A DNA stretch of 64,000 nt from NCBI GenBank assembly GCA_023700245.1, contig JAJPRE010000007.1:1-64000 (forward strand), written 5' to 3'. The position numbers were made by a program, and so were the translations under genes. The stretch comes from Candidatus Thalassarchaeaceae archaeon. Its GTDB lineage: Archaea; Thermoplasmatota; Poseidoniia; Poseidoniales; Thalassarchaeaceae. This document shows, piece after piece, positions 52,350 to 63,634 of the stretch; position 1 is the first letter of the stretch, and every line of letters begins with the position of its first letter. A model generated the notes under the pieces. It was not told the DNA's origin. It saw only the letters and a program-made list of their open reading frames with translations, and did no database searches.

Positions 52350-54632
52350 TTAGAGCTTTTCCTGTTCGTGTCTAACGGCATCTACAGCGCATATTGCAGC
52401 CATGTGGACGACATCACGAACACTATCTCCTCTTTGAAGAACATGAGCAGGTTTCGCTAATCCTTCTAGAATCGGGCCCGTCATTTCCGCGCCAGCAATT
52501 CTTTGAAGTAATTTATATGCTATATTTGCAGATGTGAGGTTGGGACAAATTAGCACATTTGCAGGGCCATTAAATTTCATAAATGGGTATTCATTTTGTA
52601 TCGATGGAACTAATGCAGTATCTGCTTGCATAGGTCCGTCAATTACCAAATCTGGATCTAATTCCCTAACAATTTCTATCGCTTCTTCAATTCTATCTGT
52701 TCGCAATTCTCCTGATGTTCCAAAATTTGAAAATGATAACATGGCAACTTTAGGCTTAACCCCAAATCTTCTTGCAACTTTTGCAGTCTGAATAGCTATT
52801 TCCGCTAATGTCCTAGGATCCGGATAAATATTTATTGTCGCATCTCCTATAAACGATAATTCTCCATTTACGGTCATCATATACATCCCTACTATCCTAT
52901 GGGAATTAGGATCAGGTCCAATAATGTGTAAACATGGTTTTACGATGTCTGGATAATGATGAGAGACGCCTCCTAGATATCCGTCAGCATCTTTCATGTG
53001 AACCATCATTGGTGCAAAATGAGTAGGCATCTTTAGTAACCGTACAGCATCTTCTTTTGTAAGTCCTTTACGGCCTCTTAATTTATGATACTCATCAGCA
53101 TAAATTCCCCTTCTTCTGACATCATATCGCACATCTATGCATTCACATTCAAAATTTAACCCCAATTCTAATTTAACGGCTTTAATCCTCTTGATATCAC
53201 CTAAAAGTATTGGCTGACATATTTTTTCATTAATACATTGCGCAGCCGCCTTAATAATTGTGGGATCTTCTCCTTCTGAAAATACTATTTTCTTACTAGA
53301 ATTTTTAGCCTTATTGATAACTTGTCTCATTATAGATCTAGTTAAACCTAATCTAGATTCTAATTCTTCTCTATACAAATCAATATCAAATTCTTCCTCA
53401 GTAATTCTTGCAACACCTTCTTTTACGGCTGCTTCTGCAACCGCACTTGCTTCCCAAATCAAGACTCTTGCATCAAATGGCTTCGGAATAATGTATTCCG
53501 GCCCAAATTGGATAACTTCACCACTGTATGCAGATAAAACATCATCTGGTACTGGTTCTTTAGCCAGTTTTGCTATAGCCTTTGTTGCGGCCATTTTCAT
53601 CCCTTCTGTTATTTCCTTTGTTCGTACGTCCAAAGCTCCTCTGAATATATATGGAAATCCTAATACATTATTGATTTGATTAGGATAGTCAGATCTTCCA
53701 GTTGCTATTATGGCATCATTACGAACTTCACATATATCTTCAGGTAAGATTTCGGGATCCGGATTTGCAAGAGCAAAGATAAGTGGTTTTTTTGCCATAC
53801 TAGATATCATTTTTTTACTAACAATACCTCCTTTTGATAATCCTAAAAATACATCTGCACCTTTCATCGCCAATGCTAAGTCACCATCTGAAATATTCCT
53901 AGCAAACTCATTTTTATAGATATTCAAATCTCCCTTATCCATTCTATTTTTTGTTAAGATACCTTTCGAATCAACAAGTATGATGTTATCAATTAAAATT
54001 CCAAGTTTTAAGTAATGTTTTGCACATGATATTGCAGAGGCCCCAGCTCCGGAAACAACTACTTTCACTTTAGAAATTTCTTTCTTAACTATTTCTAAGC
54101 CATTTATTAGTGCCGCGCCAGATATTATTGCAGTACCATGTTGATCATCGTGCATGACCGGAATGTCTAATTCTTCCTTAAGCCGTCTTTCAATCTCAAA
54201 ACATTCAGGTGCTTTAATATCTTCAAGATTTATTCCTCCAAAGGTTGGCGCTATGGCCTTTACAGTCTCAACAAAGCCATCAACATCTGTCTTATCTATT
54301 TCAATATCAAAAACATCAATATCTGCAAACGCCTTGAACAATAAACCCTTTCCTTCCATTACTGGCTTACTAGCCAAACTTCCTATATCTCCTAAACCTA
54401 AAACTGCAGTTCCGTTACTTATAACTGCTACCAAATTTCCTTTTGAGGTATACTTATATGCATTATTTGGATCTTTTTCAATTTCCTTACAAGGATATGC
54501 CACTCCTGGTGAATATGCTAAAGACAAGTCTCTTTGAGTTCCATGCGGTTTTGTCGGAATAATTGCAATTTTTCCAGCAGGACTTGAAGCATGATATTCC
54601 AATGCATCTTCTTCTAGTTTACTGTCGTCCAT
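52350..54632 (-). CDS. maeB: Malic enzyme with C-terminal phosphotransacetylase domain
   Basis: 760 aa, the MaeB layout. The N-terminal malic enzyme part (about 1-430) has [47 protein letters not shown] and [16 protein letters not shown], and converts malate to pyruvate with NAD(P). From about residue 445 a phosphate acetyltransferase domain follows ([35 protein letters not shown]), usually a regulatory acetyl-CoA sensor. I start at ATG 54632, preceded by agaggggttgttg, rather than the track's 54674, which adds 14 residues. It converges on the deaminase gene. Confidence 0.95.
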   Translation of the reverse strand: MDDSKLEEDALEYHASSPAGKIAIIPTKPHGTQRDLSLAYSPGVAYPCKEIEKDPNNAYKYTSKGNLVAVISNGTAVLGLGDIGSLASKPVMEGKGLLFKAFADIDVFDIEIDKTDVDGFVETVKAIAPTFGGINLEDIKAPECFEIERRLKEELDIPVMHDDQHGTAIISGAALINGLEIVKKEISKVKVVVSGAGASAISCAKHYLKLGILIDNIILVDSKGILTKNRMDKGDLNIYKNEFARNISDGDLALAMKGADVFLGLSKGGIVSKKMISSMAKKPLIFALANPDPEILPEDICEVRNDAIIATGRSDYPNQINNVLGFPYIFRGALDVRTKEITEGMKMAATKAIAKLAKEPVPDDVLSAYSGEVIQFGPEYIIPKPFDARVLIWEASAVAEAAVKEGVARITEEEFDIDLYREELESRLGLTRSIMRQVINKAKNSSKKIVFSEGEDPTIIKAAAQCINEKICQPILLGDIKRIKAVKLELGLNFECECIDVRYDVRRRGIYADEYHKLRGRKGLTKEDAVRLLKMPTHFAPMMVHMKDADGYLGGVSHHYPDIVKPCLHIIGPDPNSHRIVGMYMMTVNGELSFIGDATINIYPDPRTLAEIAIQTAKVARRFGVKPKVAMLSFSNFGTSGELRTDRIEEAIEIVRELDPDLVIDGPMQADTALVPSIQNEYPFMKFNGPANVLICPNLTSANIAYKLLQRIAGAEMTGPILEGLAKPAHVLQRGDSVRDVVHMAAICAVDAVRHEQEKL

Positions 54633-54709
54633 CAACAACCCCTCTGATAGAACGGAGAAACTATATGATATCATGCTATCCTGTAGAAATTAGTCTTTAT
54701 TGATGTATA

Positions 54710-54750
54710 TTAGATATTTTTATACAAGGTTAATAGATAGTAATATCTAA
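54710..54750. repeat. 9-bp inverted repeat upstream of the surface protein
   Basis: TTAGATATT (54710-54718) and AATATCTAA (54742-54750) are perfect complements separated by 23 bases. They lie in the AT-rich region between divergent maeB and the giant gene, about 80 bases upstream of maeB. They could be a regulator site or hairpin. Confidence 0.45.
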
Positions 54751-54960
54751 TTTGAATATTGAGCAAATCGAAAACCTACTGCCAAACTCTTCATTAATTA
54801 TACATCGAGCGGGTTTATTCATGATTGTAGTTAGTAAGGTTTCCACTGACGGATTTTTAAATCACATAAAAAGCAATTTCATATGCTTTTGCGGTTTTTT
54901 GTATCAACAATATAATGATTTAATATGCTTTTGCAAATAAATAAAAATTAGGTGAAAATA

Positions 54961-57900
54961 ATGAAATTTAAGGCGTCAACTTTTATCATCACTTTTTTGA
55001 TGTTATCTTTGCCGTGGTCTTCCTTGATTTCAAACAATCTAGATGAAATATATATGACAAATAATTCTCCAACTCAAAAGAGTTGGGGAGTCGGAGGCAG
55101 CAATGATACAGGTTGGATTGACTTTATTGCAGAAGGTGCAGATCCAATTAACGGAACTTTAGCCAAAGGCGATGTATTCTTGGACTTTGCACCCGGGGCA
55201 ATTATAGATAACTTAACATTTGAAATATCTGTTAATGGCAGTGAAGGCTATTGGATAAATCAGCCTCAAATGTCGTTAATTAACACTCAAACACAAATAC
55301 TTGACTGGTCAGGTTATGGTGACCTAGGTCGTCAAGAATCTTTTATCGACAATCCTCCCAATGTTCAACAAGGCATCCTAGATGCTGCTCTATCTCCAAA
55401 TTCTTTAAGTGATGCATATTGGAATATTCCTACTGGAATAACAATAACTGATTTAGTTATAGAGGCGCTCAGACCTGTAGATCCGAGAGTTTCATTCACT
55501 CCAATTGATATTAAAATATATGATTCTGTAGTCAACCCTATAGATGGTAGTCTTATGATTTTAGTTGACGATGATTTATTAAGGCTAGATAATAATTCTC
55601 ATAAAACCATAATTGATATCGAAATTGGAATTGAAGGTAGAACTTTGACCATTGACTCAAAAAATAATCGGTTGATAATTGGAACTGCAGATGGCACAAC
55701 TCTTGCTATGGATTTATCTAATTCAGAACCAATTCAAAATTTTCCTCTAGACACCAATGCCTCAAATGTTAATTCAATTATTTCTACAGTACTGGATGAT
55801 TATAATATCCTATGGTCAGCTTCAGAATGTAATCTAAACTATCTCGAACCGGGAAAAGGCGCTACATGGACATCAATGAGCATTTGTCGTAATGATGGCG
55901 ATATTATTACTCCCAGCGATATTATAATTTATAATGACACCATATATTTAGCAACTGAAACATTAGGAATTTTACAAATGAATTATACTTTTAATAGTGC
56001 CGGATTACTCTTTAGCGATATAGAATTTAACGTTATTGACTCAAGTAATTACTTATCCGGTGACAATGTAGTAGATTTGGAATTAATCAATAATATTCTA
56101 TATGTAGCAACCCAAGCTTCTGGAATAAGTAGATTAAATGTTAATTCTGAAACATGGTTACCCCCTTGGTCTTCTAATAACTTCTTATCATCAAATAATA
56201 TTCATGGAATGGCAGCTACTTCTGGTTGGTTGCATATCTTTGCAGGATCTTCTGTACACGTTTATGATACGATTGCTATGATTGAACGTACTACATTATC
56301 AATTTCAGATATGAATTTATCAGGTACTGAATATTCAATAAATACTTGGCCTAGCCTTAATTTGCAACGTAGTCCTAATTTTGATATGGTCCTGATTGGA
56401 GATTCATCTGGTAAATTAGTAACAGTAATAGGCGAAGATTTAGAAGATACAATAATTTTAGCCACTAGTCCAAATTCTGGAGACAATGCTCAAGTTACTG
56501 TATTTATCGAAGATGGAGATCAAGGTGAAATATGGATTGCTGGTAATCAAATAATAGATCGTTTTGATAACAGAGATAAATTATGGAAAGAAGTCATCGA
56601 TATTCAATATATAATAAATGAAAATGGCAGCGCTGAACCGGCATTAAATATCAATGAAATAACAACGATATTACAGGATTCAAATGATAGAATATGGATA
56701 GGAACTAACTCGGGATTATTTGAAATAGATATCGAAGGTAATCTAATTTCTATTGGAAATACTCTTTCTTCATCAGATTATGTTACTAATGGAAATTATG
56801 TCTCCTCATTAGCCTATGATTCAAATACAAATTTGCTAATAGTAGGCCACCCAGGTGACGGGATTAGTTTAATCAATACTGCTTCAGACTCTGTTGAGGC
56901 TCTATTTACGACTTCAGATGGTCTAGATTCCGATTTTATTGTTGAAATTGCAACTAGGTTTGGAATTGCCTATTTCGCTACTCCTGATGCTGGAGTTATG
57001 CGTTTAGATCTTAACAGCCTAGATATTCTTGGCTCATGGCAATCATTAGGAGCAGATAATTTAGATTCCGCACCCGTCGTCGTAGATGGGGATATTATTT
57101 ATCTTGGATTACCTGGATTTGGACTGTTATTAATTGATAGAATAACTGGAGAAATATTGGATTTATGGACAGAGGATGACCCAAATAGTATCCCAGATAA
57201 TGATATTATATCACTATCTTTAGATTTTTATGGTGGTTTATTAGTAGGATCAGATACTGATAGAAATAATAATTGCTGGAATAGGGGAGATTGTGGAGAA
57301 TTAGCCCGTTGGGATGGTAATCAGTGGGAATTATTGCCTACTTCAATACCTGGTGGAAATAATGATCCATATGCCTTTTATGACATGACTAGCGATTCTA
57401 ATGGAATATATGCTGGCACTAATAGAGGTGCATGTATGTGGTATTGGCCCACGTCCATAGAACCAGATATAACTCTTAATGAATGCTGGAACGAACAAGG
57501 TGGAAATAATGATGAGTTAAGTGTCCCTTCGCGATATGTCCTAGCAGTTTCAACAATTGGTGTAGATACACTTTATGCTGGTACAAATGAAGGTGCAGCA
57601 GTTATCAACACTGCCAATGGGTCTGTAATGGATGTATGGACTGCTGGTGATGAAACAGAAAGAGCAAGAATCATTAAAATTGGTGATGTAATATATATTG
57701 GATATGAAAATACAGGAATTGCTAGATATAATACGTCAACATATACTTGGATGGTACCTTGGGATGGAACTCAGGGATTCATAGAAGATGATGATGTTAC
57801 TGTCATAATTCCTGGTTCTCAAGAAGGTACTATGTGGGTTGGAGGAGACTTTGGAATTACATTAATCGATACTCTAAACAATTCTGTTTTGGTAGATTGG

Positions 57901-60900
57901 GAGAGAGGTGATAATAATAACGGCCCTACATTGCCACAAAATGCACCTGCTGATATTATTATTGTTGATGAGATAATGTACTATTCATTGCAAAGAGGCC
58001 AATCTTGGAATCAAAGAGACGAGATTTATCGTGTAAATTTAGTAAATAATTCAAGCTTATCTTCTTTAAATGCCGGGGATCAGGCAGGATTCGATGGAGT
58101 AATACATGGAATTGAAAATATAGGTAATGAATTATGGATTAGTATACGTGAGAATGGATGGTGGGGTGGGCCAGGAGATGATGGAACTATAGTAAGGTGG
58201 AATATTACAAATAACAATTGGTCAACCAATCTAGAGACGCTAGGAGATGTTGAAAGAGTAAATGCACAATATCTTGGTGATTGTTTCCCTATAACGCCAT
58301 CTTGTGAATTATGGGTGGCCTATGGTGAAAATATTTTACGAAGATTTTCAGCTGGAAATATGACTTTACTAAATCAGTGGAATGATGTGGATGGAAGAAT
58401 TAGGGGAATGGCCGAATTTAATGGCGAATATGTATTCGCTAGTATGAATGGAATTTTAAGATGGGATCCGGTAAATGAAACATGGCTTTCCCCTTGGACT
58501 CCAAGCGATGGTCTACCTTCAGAATCACAAGAAGATATTTATTCGATGAAAACAATTGGTAATTCTCTATGGCTTTCTTCAGGATCATATAATGATGGAT
58601 TAGTCATGGTACTATACAACGGCAACTGGTCAACATGGGAGATAGATAGTGGAGATATTCCAGATGGTTACGGTGCCGATATAGTATTTTGTGATGATAT
58701 TGTTCATGTGGCCATAGGTTTCGAAAGTAACGCATGGTGGCGTTCAGGTGGAGGAATTGCTAGATTCGATACTGCTGATCATGATGGTGATGGCATTACT
58801 AATGAATGGATTTCTCCAATAACTGAAGATAATTCTCAAATCTTAAACCGCGATCCTCGTGCTATGGCTTGCGATGATCCAAATAGAATGTTATACATTG
58901 GATTTGATGCAGAATCAGTCGGCATAGATAGATTTTCTTATAATTCTAATAATTTCTTAAGTCCATTGGACGATACAAATGGCGTTTCCGAAGGAAATGT
59001 TTTTCCCGGAGGGATGCTTTATGATAATGGTATTTTATTTGTTGCTCACTTTGGAGATAATTCAGGAATAACTAGAATTATGACCTCAGGAAATACTGCT
59101 TCAAATGGTATAGTATTAGATAGTGGAATGGACACATGTTCAATCGCAAGAGCCCCCTCCTCGGGTTCAAGAATATATGCAATAGGTCGATCCGGTGAAA
59201 GCACTGGAATAAATAGAGTTGACAGACTAGATAATACTGGACTTATTCAAGGAGGTTTTGACCAATTAATAGGCCTGCCCGGAGGCTCAGTACAGGAAAT
59301 GATCTCCAACTCCACTCATATCTGGGTAACTAGTAGTGATTATTTTGATGCTTACTGGGGCTCTACTATCTTACAGGGTGAACTAATAGAAAACGGTTCT
59401 GTAAATTGGCAATATGGAGTTAGGGTTTTTGATGATATCATAAATGAATTGAGATTAGATGGAGAAAAAGTTTGGATTTCTACTGTTGGAGGGGGCCTAA
59501 TGTATCTAAATACAACTGGAAAAACTTTGACTCAAATGCCAACTGGACTTCACAGAAATATGGATGGATTATATCTCGAAGACGGATTGCTTTATGTCGG
59601 TTTAATGGGTTATGACGACTCATCAGCAGGATTCCAAATTTTTGATACTGTTAATCAACAATGGTCCCAAGGAAGTTTAATTGCAGGTCTCCCTAGTAAC
59701 ATAGTGAATGATTTTATTGAATATAATAATCATATAATGGTGGCAACTAATGGCGGTATAGGATTATGGAATACTACAATCACAGGCTGGGATAATCCAA
59801 TTACAACTCTGGATGGCCTACCCTCATCTAATGTCGAACATTTGATGACTTTACCTAGCCCAATTCAAGGCAATGGGCAAATACTTCTTGGAGGGCCAAT
59901 GGGACTCTCAATTCTGGATCAAAATCTTTCATATGTTTCTACTTTAGATTCAGATGACGGTTTAATTGGTGATAGTGTATCTGGGATTGTATATTCTCCA
60001 GCGGTTTCAAGAGAATACGTTAATCCTTTAGACAACAGTACTCAAACAATTAATCATGATGCAGCCATTTTCATATCTCATAATGGCCAAGGAAGTACCC
60101 GTCCAGGTGTTGCAGCATGGGATTTAGCAACAGATAGACAAAATGGAACATATAATATTGATATGATTCCAAGTAACGATGTAAGATCTATAACGTCAGA
60201 TATTTGGGGAGTCCATATTGCAACAGATAGCGAACCAATCGTACATTTTAATGGATCTTTGATGCTAATGGAATCAGGAATAGGCGTTGAAGATTTACTA
60301 TTTTGGCCGCCATCTCAAATAATCTCGGATGGGACGCACATAGTAGTAATCTCTCCAATAGGAATTGATATAATTAAATCAGCAGATAATCATGAACATG
60401 TATTCAGTAAAGTAATTCCAGGAATAATTGATGCTGACGTTAAGGATGGATTCTTATCTGTAATTTCACTTAATGGATTGAGAATCTTTTCACCAATTGA
60501 GACTTTACAAGAAATGCCCAGTCAATATCAAAAAAGAGCTAGCCCATTGAAGGTGGCATTAGGTCAAGAAACATGGGATATAACTGACTCTACACATCCA
60601 GGAATGGATATAATTCTAGCATCTGGTAATAATACAATTACTATCAATAAAACTTTGGAAGCTGAAGTTGAACCCGGTAATTTACCACTCTATAATAGCG
60701 CTCTTAATTTCTTAGCACCCCAAAGTACTGCATGGGTATGGGCATCATCAAAATCATTAAATTATACAGGTTTTTGGGATTTAGCAGAATATAACTCAGG
60801 AATTGAGACTACTTTCCAATCTGCTATCTTCAATACTTTGCCAGGATCTTCTTCTTCACAACTACATTTACGCCTCCAGTCCCCTCTAGATGGTAAGATA

Positions 60901-63603
60901 AAAATTAGAATAACCTACGACTGGGATAGATTAGAAGCACCAACTTCAATCATAAATTTGACTGATAGGCCAAATGATGGTGGAGGAGTTTTACAAGCGT
61001 CTTGGTTACCTGCTCAAGATTCTGCATGGCATGCATATAGGTTATATGTTTGGGATTCTACAAATTCTCCCGATTGGAATCCAAACATTGAAGATTTAGA
61101 TGATTTTTCAGTATATGAGAGAATTACATTTTGGTCAGAGACTTCTGCAGTAATCACGGAAGCTAATCATGACGGAATATCAAAGCCTTTATTCAATGAT
61201 AGGCAATATAAAGCAGCAATTTCAATTGAATATCAAGATGGATCACTTGGGCAACCAATGGCGTGGGAAGGTAATGCTACACCTTCTAATGAGGTTCCAG
61301 AACCTCCAAACTGGTTATCTGTTGCACCTATATCTGGAGGAATTTCTGGAGTAGTTACTGCAGAATGGGATGCTTGTTCAGAATTAGATCCATCAATGAC
61401 AAGAATATGGGCTGTTCAACAAGAAATCTCTAATGCATTAGTTTTGTCTAATTCTTCAGATTTATCATTTGCAAGTGGAAATACTACAGTATTGGAATTA
61501 GAGCCCAACAAGACTTATTGGTTTGCAATAGTCTGCGTAGATGAAGCAGGTCAATCAAAACCAGAAAATGCAACAATATTTGGCCCAATTGTTACTGCAG
61601 GAGGATTAAATGACGGCATACCTCCTTCTCAGATCACTGAAGTATTTGCATATGATGTACCCGAAGATGAAGGAGGAAGAATTGAAGTTACATGGGCATC
61701 TAATACTGAGGAAGATTGTTCTTATTATGTAATTTATATTTTACCAGCTTCTGGAATAAGGCCTCCAGATAGTGTTGAAGGCTGGCCAGTATCACAATAT
61801 GTTCCAGATTGCTCAGAAAATTCTGTAATAATAGATTCAATCGGAGATGCTGGATTGGAAAACGGAATAGTGTATTGGATTGGCGTTGTTGCGGTTGATG
61901 ATTGGGGAAATATGGCTTCAGAACCTGTAAATATAGCGTCTACAGCAACTTATTCTGAGACAGACTCTATATCATTTTCATCACCTGAAAAGGTCGAAGG
62001 ACTGATTGCGTGGGATCATCCTTCTGACGATGGATCATCAATTGATATCATGTGGAATCGCTCAACAGCAGGTGATTTTAGCCATTATACAATATGGGTT
62101 TCCGAATATCCATTAAATGATTTAACAGAAATTAATCAACATTGTCAAGAAATTGAATGTAATTTAATAATTATTAATCAAAGGCAAATTGAAAATTCAT
62201 TACAATTAGAAATAACTGTTAACAATGCATTATATGGTAATGACATACCATCTTTATATTCATCCATTATTATGCCCTCAATACCACTTTATGTTGCTGT
62301 AACAGTTCATGATATCGCAGGCAATGTCTACCTAACTAATTTGGATGAGCATATAACTTTGGTAATTCCTATTGATAATCGGGGAGATACGTCCCCCCCT
62401 AATCGTTTGGAGGCACCAATACTAAAAGATCGGAATCCAGATTCTGGAGATGGTATGTTTGTTGAATTTTCACAAAGCATAGAATCGGATATATCTGAAT
62501 ATTGGATATATGCCGTCGCTGGAAATCCATTCACAAGAGTAAGTAATGCCGAACCGGCTTTAATTGTCGACCGCAATTCTCCCACTCAAATCTTATTAGA
62601 GTCGCTTTCTGATGGCCAAAGACTTGGACCTTCTTTACCAATATGGGTTGCTGTAGTTCCAGTTGATTCTTCAGGAAACGGATTATTTACAAACTTACAA
62701 ACATCAATGATAACCTTAGTAGATGAGAGTATTTTAGATCCAGGTGCTCACCTATCTGTAGTATCAGGGATACAGACGTATTGGAATCTTGCAGGGACTC
62801 AAATAGAAATCAAATGGGATATATCTACTGATGAAAAGGTTAAGTCATATACTGTATATTACAGTTTACAACCCTTTACTGATACAAGAGATGCAATATT
62901 ATTCATGGCCAACATTACAGATTCAACTATTTATTTCAATACTTTCGATAATCTTACGATTGACCAGGCTACAACTTACTGGGTTGCAGTTGTTCCTTCA
63001 GATGGGGAAGTGGAAAGAATCGGTACAAATCCATCAGAAGTAATCCCATGGATAGATTATACTCCGGAGGGTGGCGGTTTAATCAATAATGATGCAGAAA
63101 TGTCGTGGCTTGATCAGCTCATGGGCGGAAATATGAATTCTTTAATTGCCATCATATCTTCAATTTTAATATTTATTGGTGCCGTTTTAATAATTAAACC
63201 AAAGAATAAATCAGCACCTGAAATATGGGAATTGGGCACAGATGAAGTAGATAAAGAAGATAATTTCATAAGTAAAGATGATGATTTTGATTTACAAATA
63301 ATGAGTTCAGTTCCAGATTCAAAAGTTACAAATTATGATGTATATGAAGATACTAATTTTGAAGAAGAAATTATTCAAAATGAAAATATTAATCCATCAG
63401 AAGTAGAAAATGAATTACTTGTTCCAGATGAAGATATGAATATTATGGATGAATTAAATCAAATGGCAGATGGTTTAGATCTCGATGAATTAAATCAAAT
63501 GGCAGATGGTTTAGACCCTGATGAATTAAATCAAATGGCTAAAAATTTAGAAAAAGAGAATATCGATACGTCCTTTTTAGATGAAATGTTGGATGACCAA
63601 TAG
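54961..63603 (+). CDS. Giant cell-surface beta-propeller/FN3 protein
   Basis: 2880 aa from ATG 54961, after aggtga; the track's GTG at 54952 is less likely. A signal peptide (MKFKASTFIITFLMLSLPW) is followed by a beta-sandwich-like region. Many propeller repeats span roughly residues 200-1850, with the two-component-regulator style 'LQDSNDRIWIGTNSGLFEI' and 'VAGGYLYAGTNEG' patterns. Then come about five FN3-like domains (about 2080-2690, e.g. PPSQITEVFAYDVPEDEGGRI), one membrane helix (about 2725-2746) and an acidic cytoplasmic tail with a 12-residue repeat. Sequons are abundant. It is a membrane-anchored surface protein, likely for adhesion or binding; ligand unknown. Boundaries are by eye. 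Confidence 0.88.
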   Translation: MKFKASTFIITFLMLSLPWSSLISNNLDEIYMTNNSPTQKSWGVGGSNDTGWIDFIAEGADPINGTLAKGDVFLDFAPGAIIDNLTFEISVNGSEGYWINQPQMSLINTQTQILDWSGYGDLGRQESFIDNPPNVQQGILDAALSPNSLSDAYWNIPTGITITDLVIEALRPVDPRVSFTPIDIKIYDSVVNPIDGSLMILVDDDLLRLDNNSHKTIIDIEIGIEGRTLTIDSKNNRLIIGTADGTTLAMDLSNSEPIQNFPLDTNASNVNSIISTVLDDYNILWSASECNLNYLEPGKGATWTSMSICRNDGDIITPSDIIIYNDTIYLATETLGILQMNYTFNSAGLLFSDIEFNVIDSSNYLSGDNVVDLELINNILYVATQASGISRLNVNSETWLPPWSSNNFLSSNNIHGMAATSGWLHIFAGSSVHVYDTIAMIERTTLSISDMNLSGTEYSINTWPSLNLQRSPNFDMVLIGDSSGKLVTVIGEDLEDTIILATSPNSGDNAQVTVFIEDGDQGEIWIAGNQIIDRFDNRDKLWKEVIDIQYIINENGSAEPALNINEITTILQDSNDRIWIGTNSGLFEIDIEGNLISIGNTLSSSDYVTNGNYVSSLAYDSNTNLLIVGHPGDGISLINTASDSVEALFTTSDGLDSDFIVEIATRFGIAYFATPDAGVMRLDLNSLDILGSWQSLGADNLDSAPVVVDGDIIYLGLPGFGLLLIDRITGEILDLWTEDDPNSIPDNDIISLSLDFYGGLLVGSDTDRNNNCWNRGDCGELARWDGNQWELLPTSIPGGNNDPYAFYDMTSDSNGIYAGTNRGACMWYWPTSIEPDITLNECWNEQGGNNDELSVPSRYVLAVSTIGVDTLYAGTNEGAAVINTANGSVMDVWTAGDETERARIIKIGDVIYIGYENTGIARYNTSTYTWMVPWDGTQGFIEDDDVTVIIPGSQEGTMWVGGDFGITLIDTLNNSVLVDWERGDNNNGPTLPQNAPADIIIVDEIMYYSLQRGQSWNQRDEIYRVNLVNNSSLSSLNAGDQAGFDGVIHGIENIGNELWISIRENGWWGGPGDDGTIVRWNITNNNWSTNLETLGDVERVNAQYLGDCFPITPSCELWVAYGENILRRFSAGNMTLLNQWNDVDGRIRGMAEFNGEYVFASMNGILRWDPVNETWLSPWTPSDGLPSESQEDIYSMKTIGNSLWLSSGSYNDGLVMVLYNGNWSTWEIDSGDIPDGYGADIVFCDDIVHVAIGFESNAWWRSGGGIARFDTADHDGDGITNEWISPITEDNSQILNRDPRAMACDDPNRMLYIGFDAESVGIDRFSYNSNNFLSPLDDTNGVSEGNVFPGGMLYDNGILFVAHFGDNSGITRIMTSGNTASNGIVLDSGMDTCSIARAPSSGSRIYAIGRSGESTGINRVDRLDNTGLIQGGFDQLIGLPGGSVQEMISNSTHIWVTSSDYFDAYWGSTILQGELIENGSVNWQYGVRVFDDIINELRLDGEKVWISTVGGGLMYLNTTGKTLTQMPTGLHRNMDGLYLEDGLLYVGLMGYDDSSAGFQIFDTVNQQWSQGSLIAGLPSNIVNDFIEYNNHIMVATNGGIGLWNTTITGWDNPITTLDGLPSSNVEHLMTLPSPIQGNGQILLGGPMGLSILDQNLSYVSTLDSDDGLIGDSVSGIVYSPAVSREYVNPLDNSTQTINHDAAIFISHNGQGSTRPGVAAWDLATDRQNGTYNIDMIPSNDVRSITSDIWGVHIATDSEPIVHFNGSLMLMESGIGVEDLLFWPPSQIISDGTHIVVISPIGIDIIKSADNHEHVFSKVIPGIIDADVKDGFLSVISLNGLRIFSPIETLQEMPSQYQKRASPLKVALGQETWDITDSTHPGMDIILASGNNTITINKTLEAEVEPGNLPLYNSALNFLAPQSTAWVWASSKSLNYTGFWDLAEYNSGIETTFQSAIFNTLPGSSSSQLHLRLQSPLDGKIKIRITYDWDRLEAPTSIINLTDRPNDGGGVLQASWLPAQDSAWHAYRLYVWDSTNSPDWNPNIEDLDDFSVYERITFWSETSAVITEANHDGISKPLFNDRQYKAAISIEYQDGSLGQPMAWEGNATPSNEVPEPPNWLSVAPISGGISGVVTAEWDACSELDPSMTRIWAVQQEISNALVLSNSSDLSFASGNTTVLELEPNKTYWFAIVCVDEAGQSKPENATIFGPIVTAGGLNDGIPPSQITEVFAYDVPEDEGGRIEVTWASNTEEDCSYYVIYILPASGIRPPDSVEGWPVSQYVPDCSENSVIIDSIGDAGLENGIVYWIGVVAVDDWGNMASEPVNIASTATYSETDSISFSSPEKVEGLIAWDHPSDDGSSIDIMWNRSTAGDFSHYTIWVSEYPLNDLTEINQHCQEIECNLIIINQRQIENSLQLEITVNNALYGNDIPSLYSSIIMPSIPLYVAVTVHDIAGNVYLTNLDEHITLVIPIDNRGDTSPPNRLEAPILKDRNPDSGDGMFVEFSQSIESDISEYWIYAVAGNPFTRVSNAEPALIVDRNSPTQILLESLSDGQRLGPSLPIWVAVVPVDSSGNGLFTNLQTSMITLVDESILDPGAHLSVVSGIQTYWNLAGTQIEIKWDISTDEKVKSYTVYYSLQPFTDTRDAILFMANITDSTIYFNTFDNLTIDQATTYWVAVVPSDGEVERIGTNPSEVIPWIDYTPEGGGLINNDAEMSWLDQLMGGNMNSLIAIISSILIFIGAVLIIKPKNKSAPEIWELGTDEVDKEDNFISKDDDFDLQIMSSVPDSKVTNYDVYEDTNFEEEIIQNENINPSEVENELLVPDEDMNIMDELNQMADGLDLDELNQMADGLDPDELNQMAKNLEKENIDTSFLDEMLDDQ
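63448..63555 (+). repeat. Tandem 36-bp coding repeat (12-aa units) in the cytoplasmic tail
   Basis: Three consecutive units start at 63448, 63484 and 63520. They read DELNQMADGLDL, DELNQMADGLDP and DELNQMAKNLEK. The first two are nearly identical at DNA level; the third has diverged. They lie near the C-terminus of the giant surface protein. Confidence 0.85.
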
Positions 63604-63634
63604 ACATTGAAAGGATGACCTCCTTGCGATAAGC

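Noticed and set aside
54752-54940. 62-aa ORF upstream of the giant surface protein
   Set aside because: It starts at a non-ATG codon in an AT-rich promoter region, has no ribosome binding site or homology, and covers an inverted repeat and short direct repeats.
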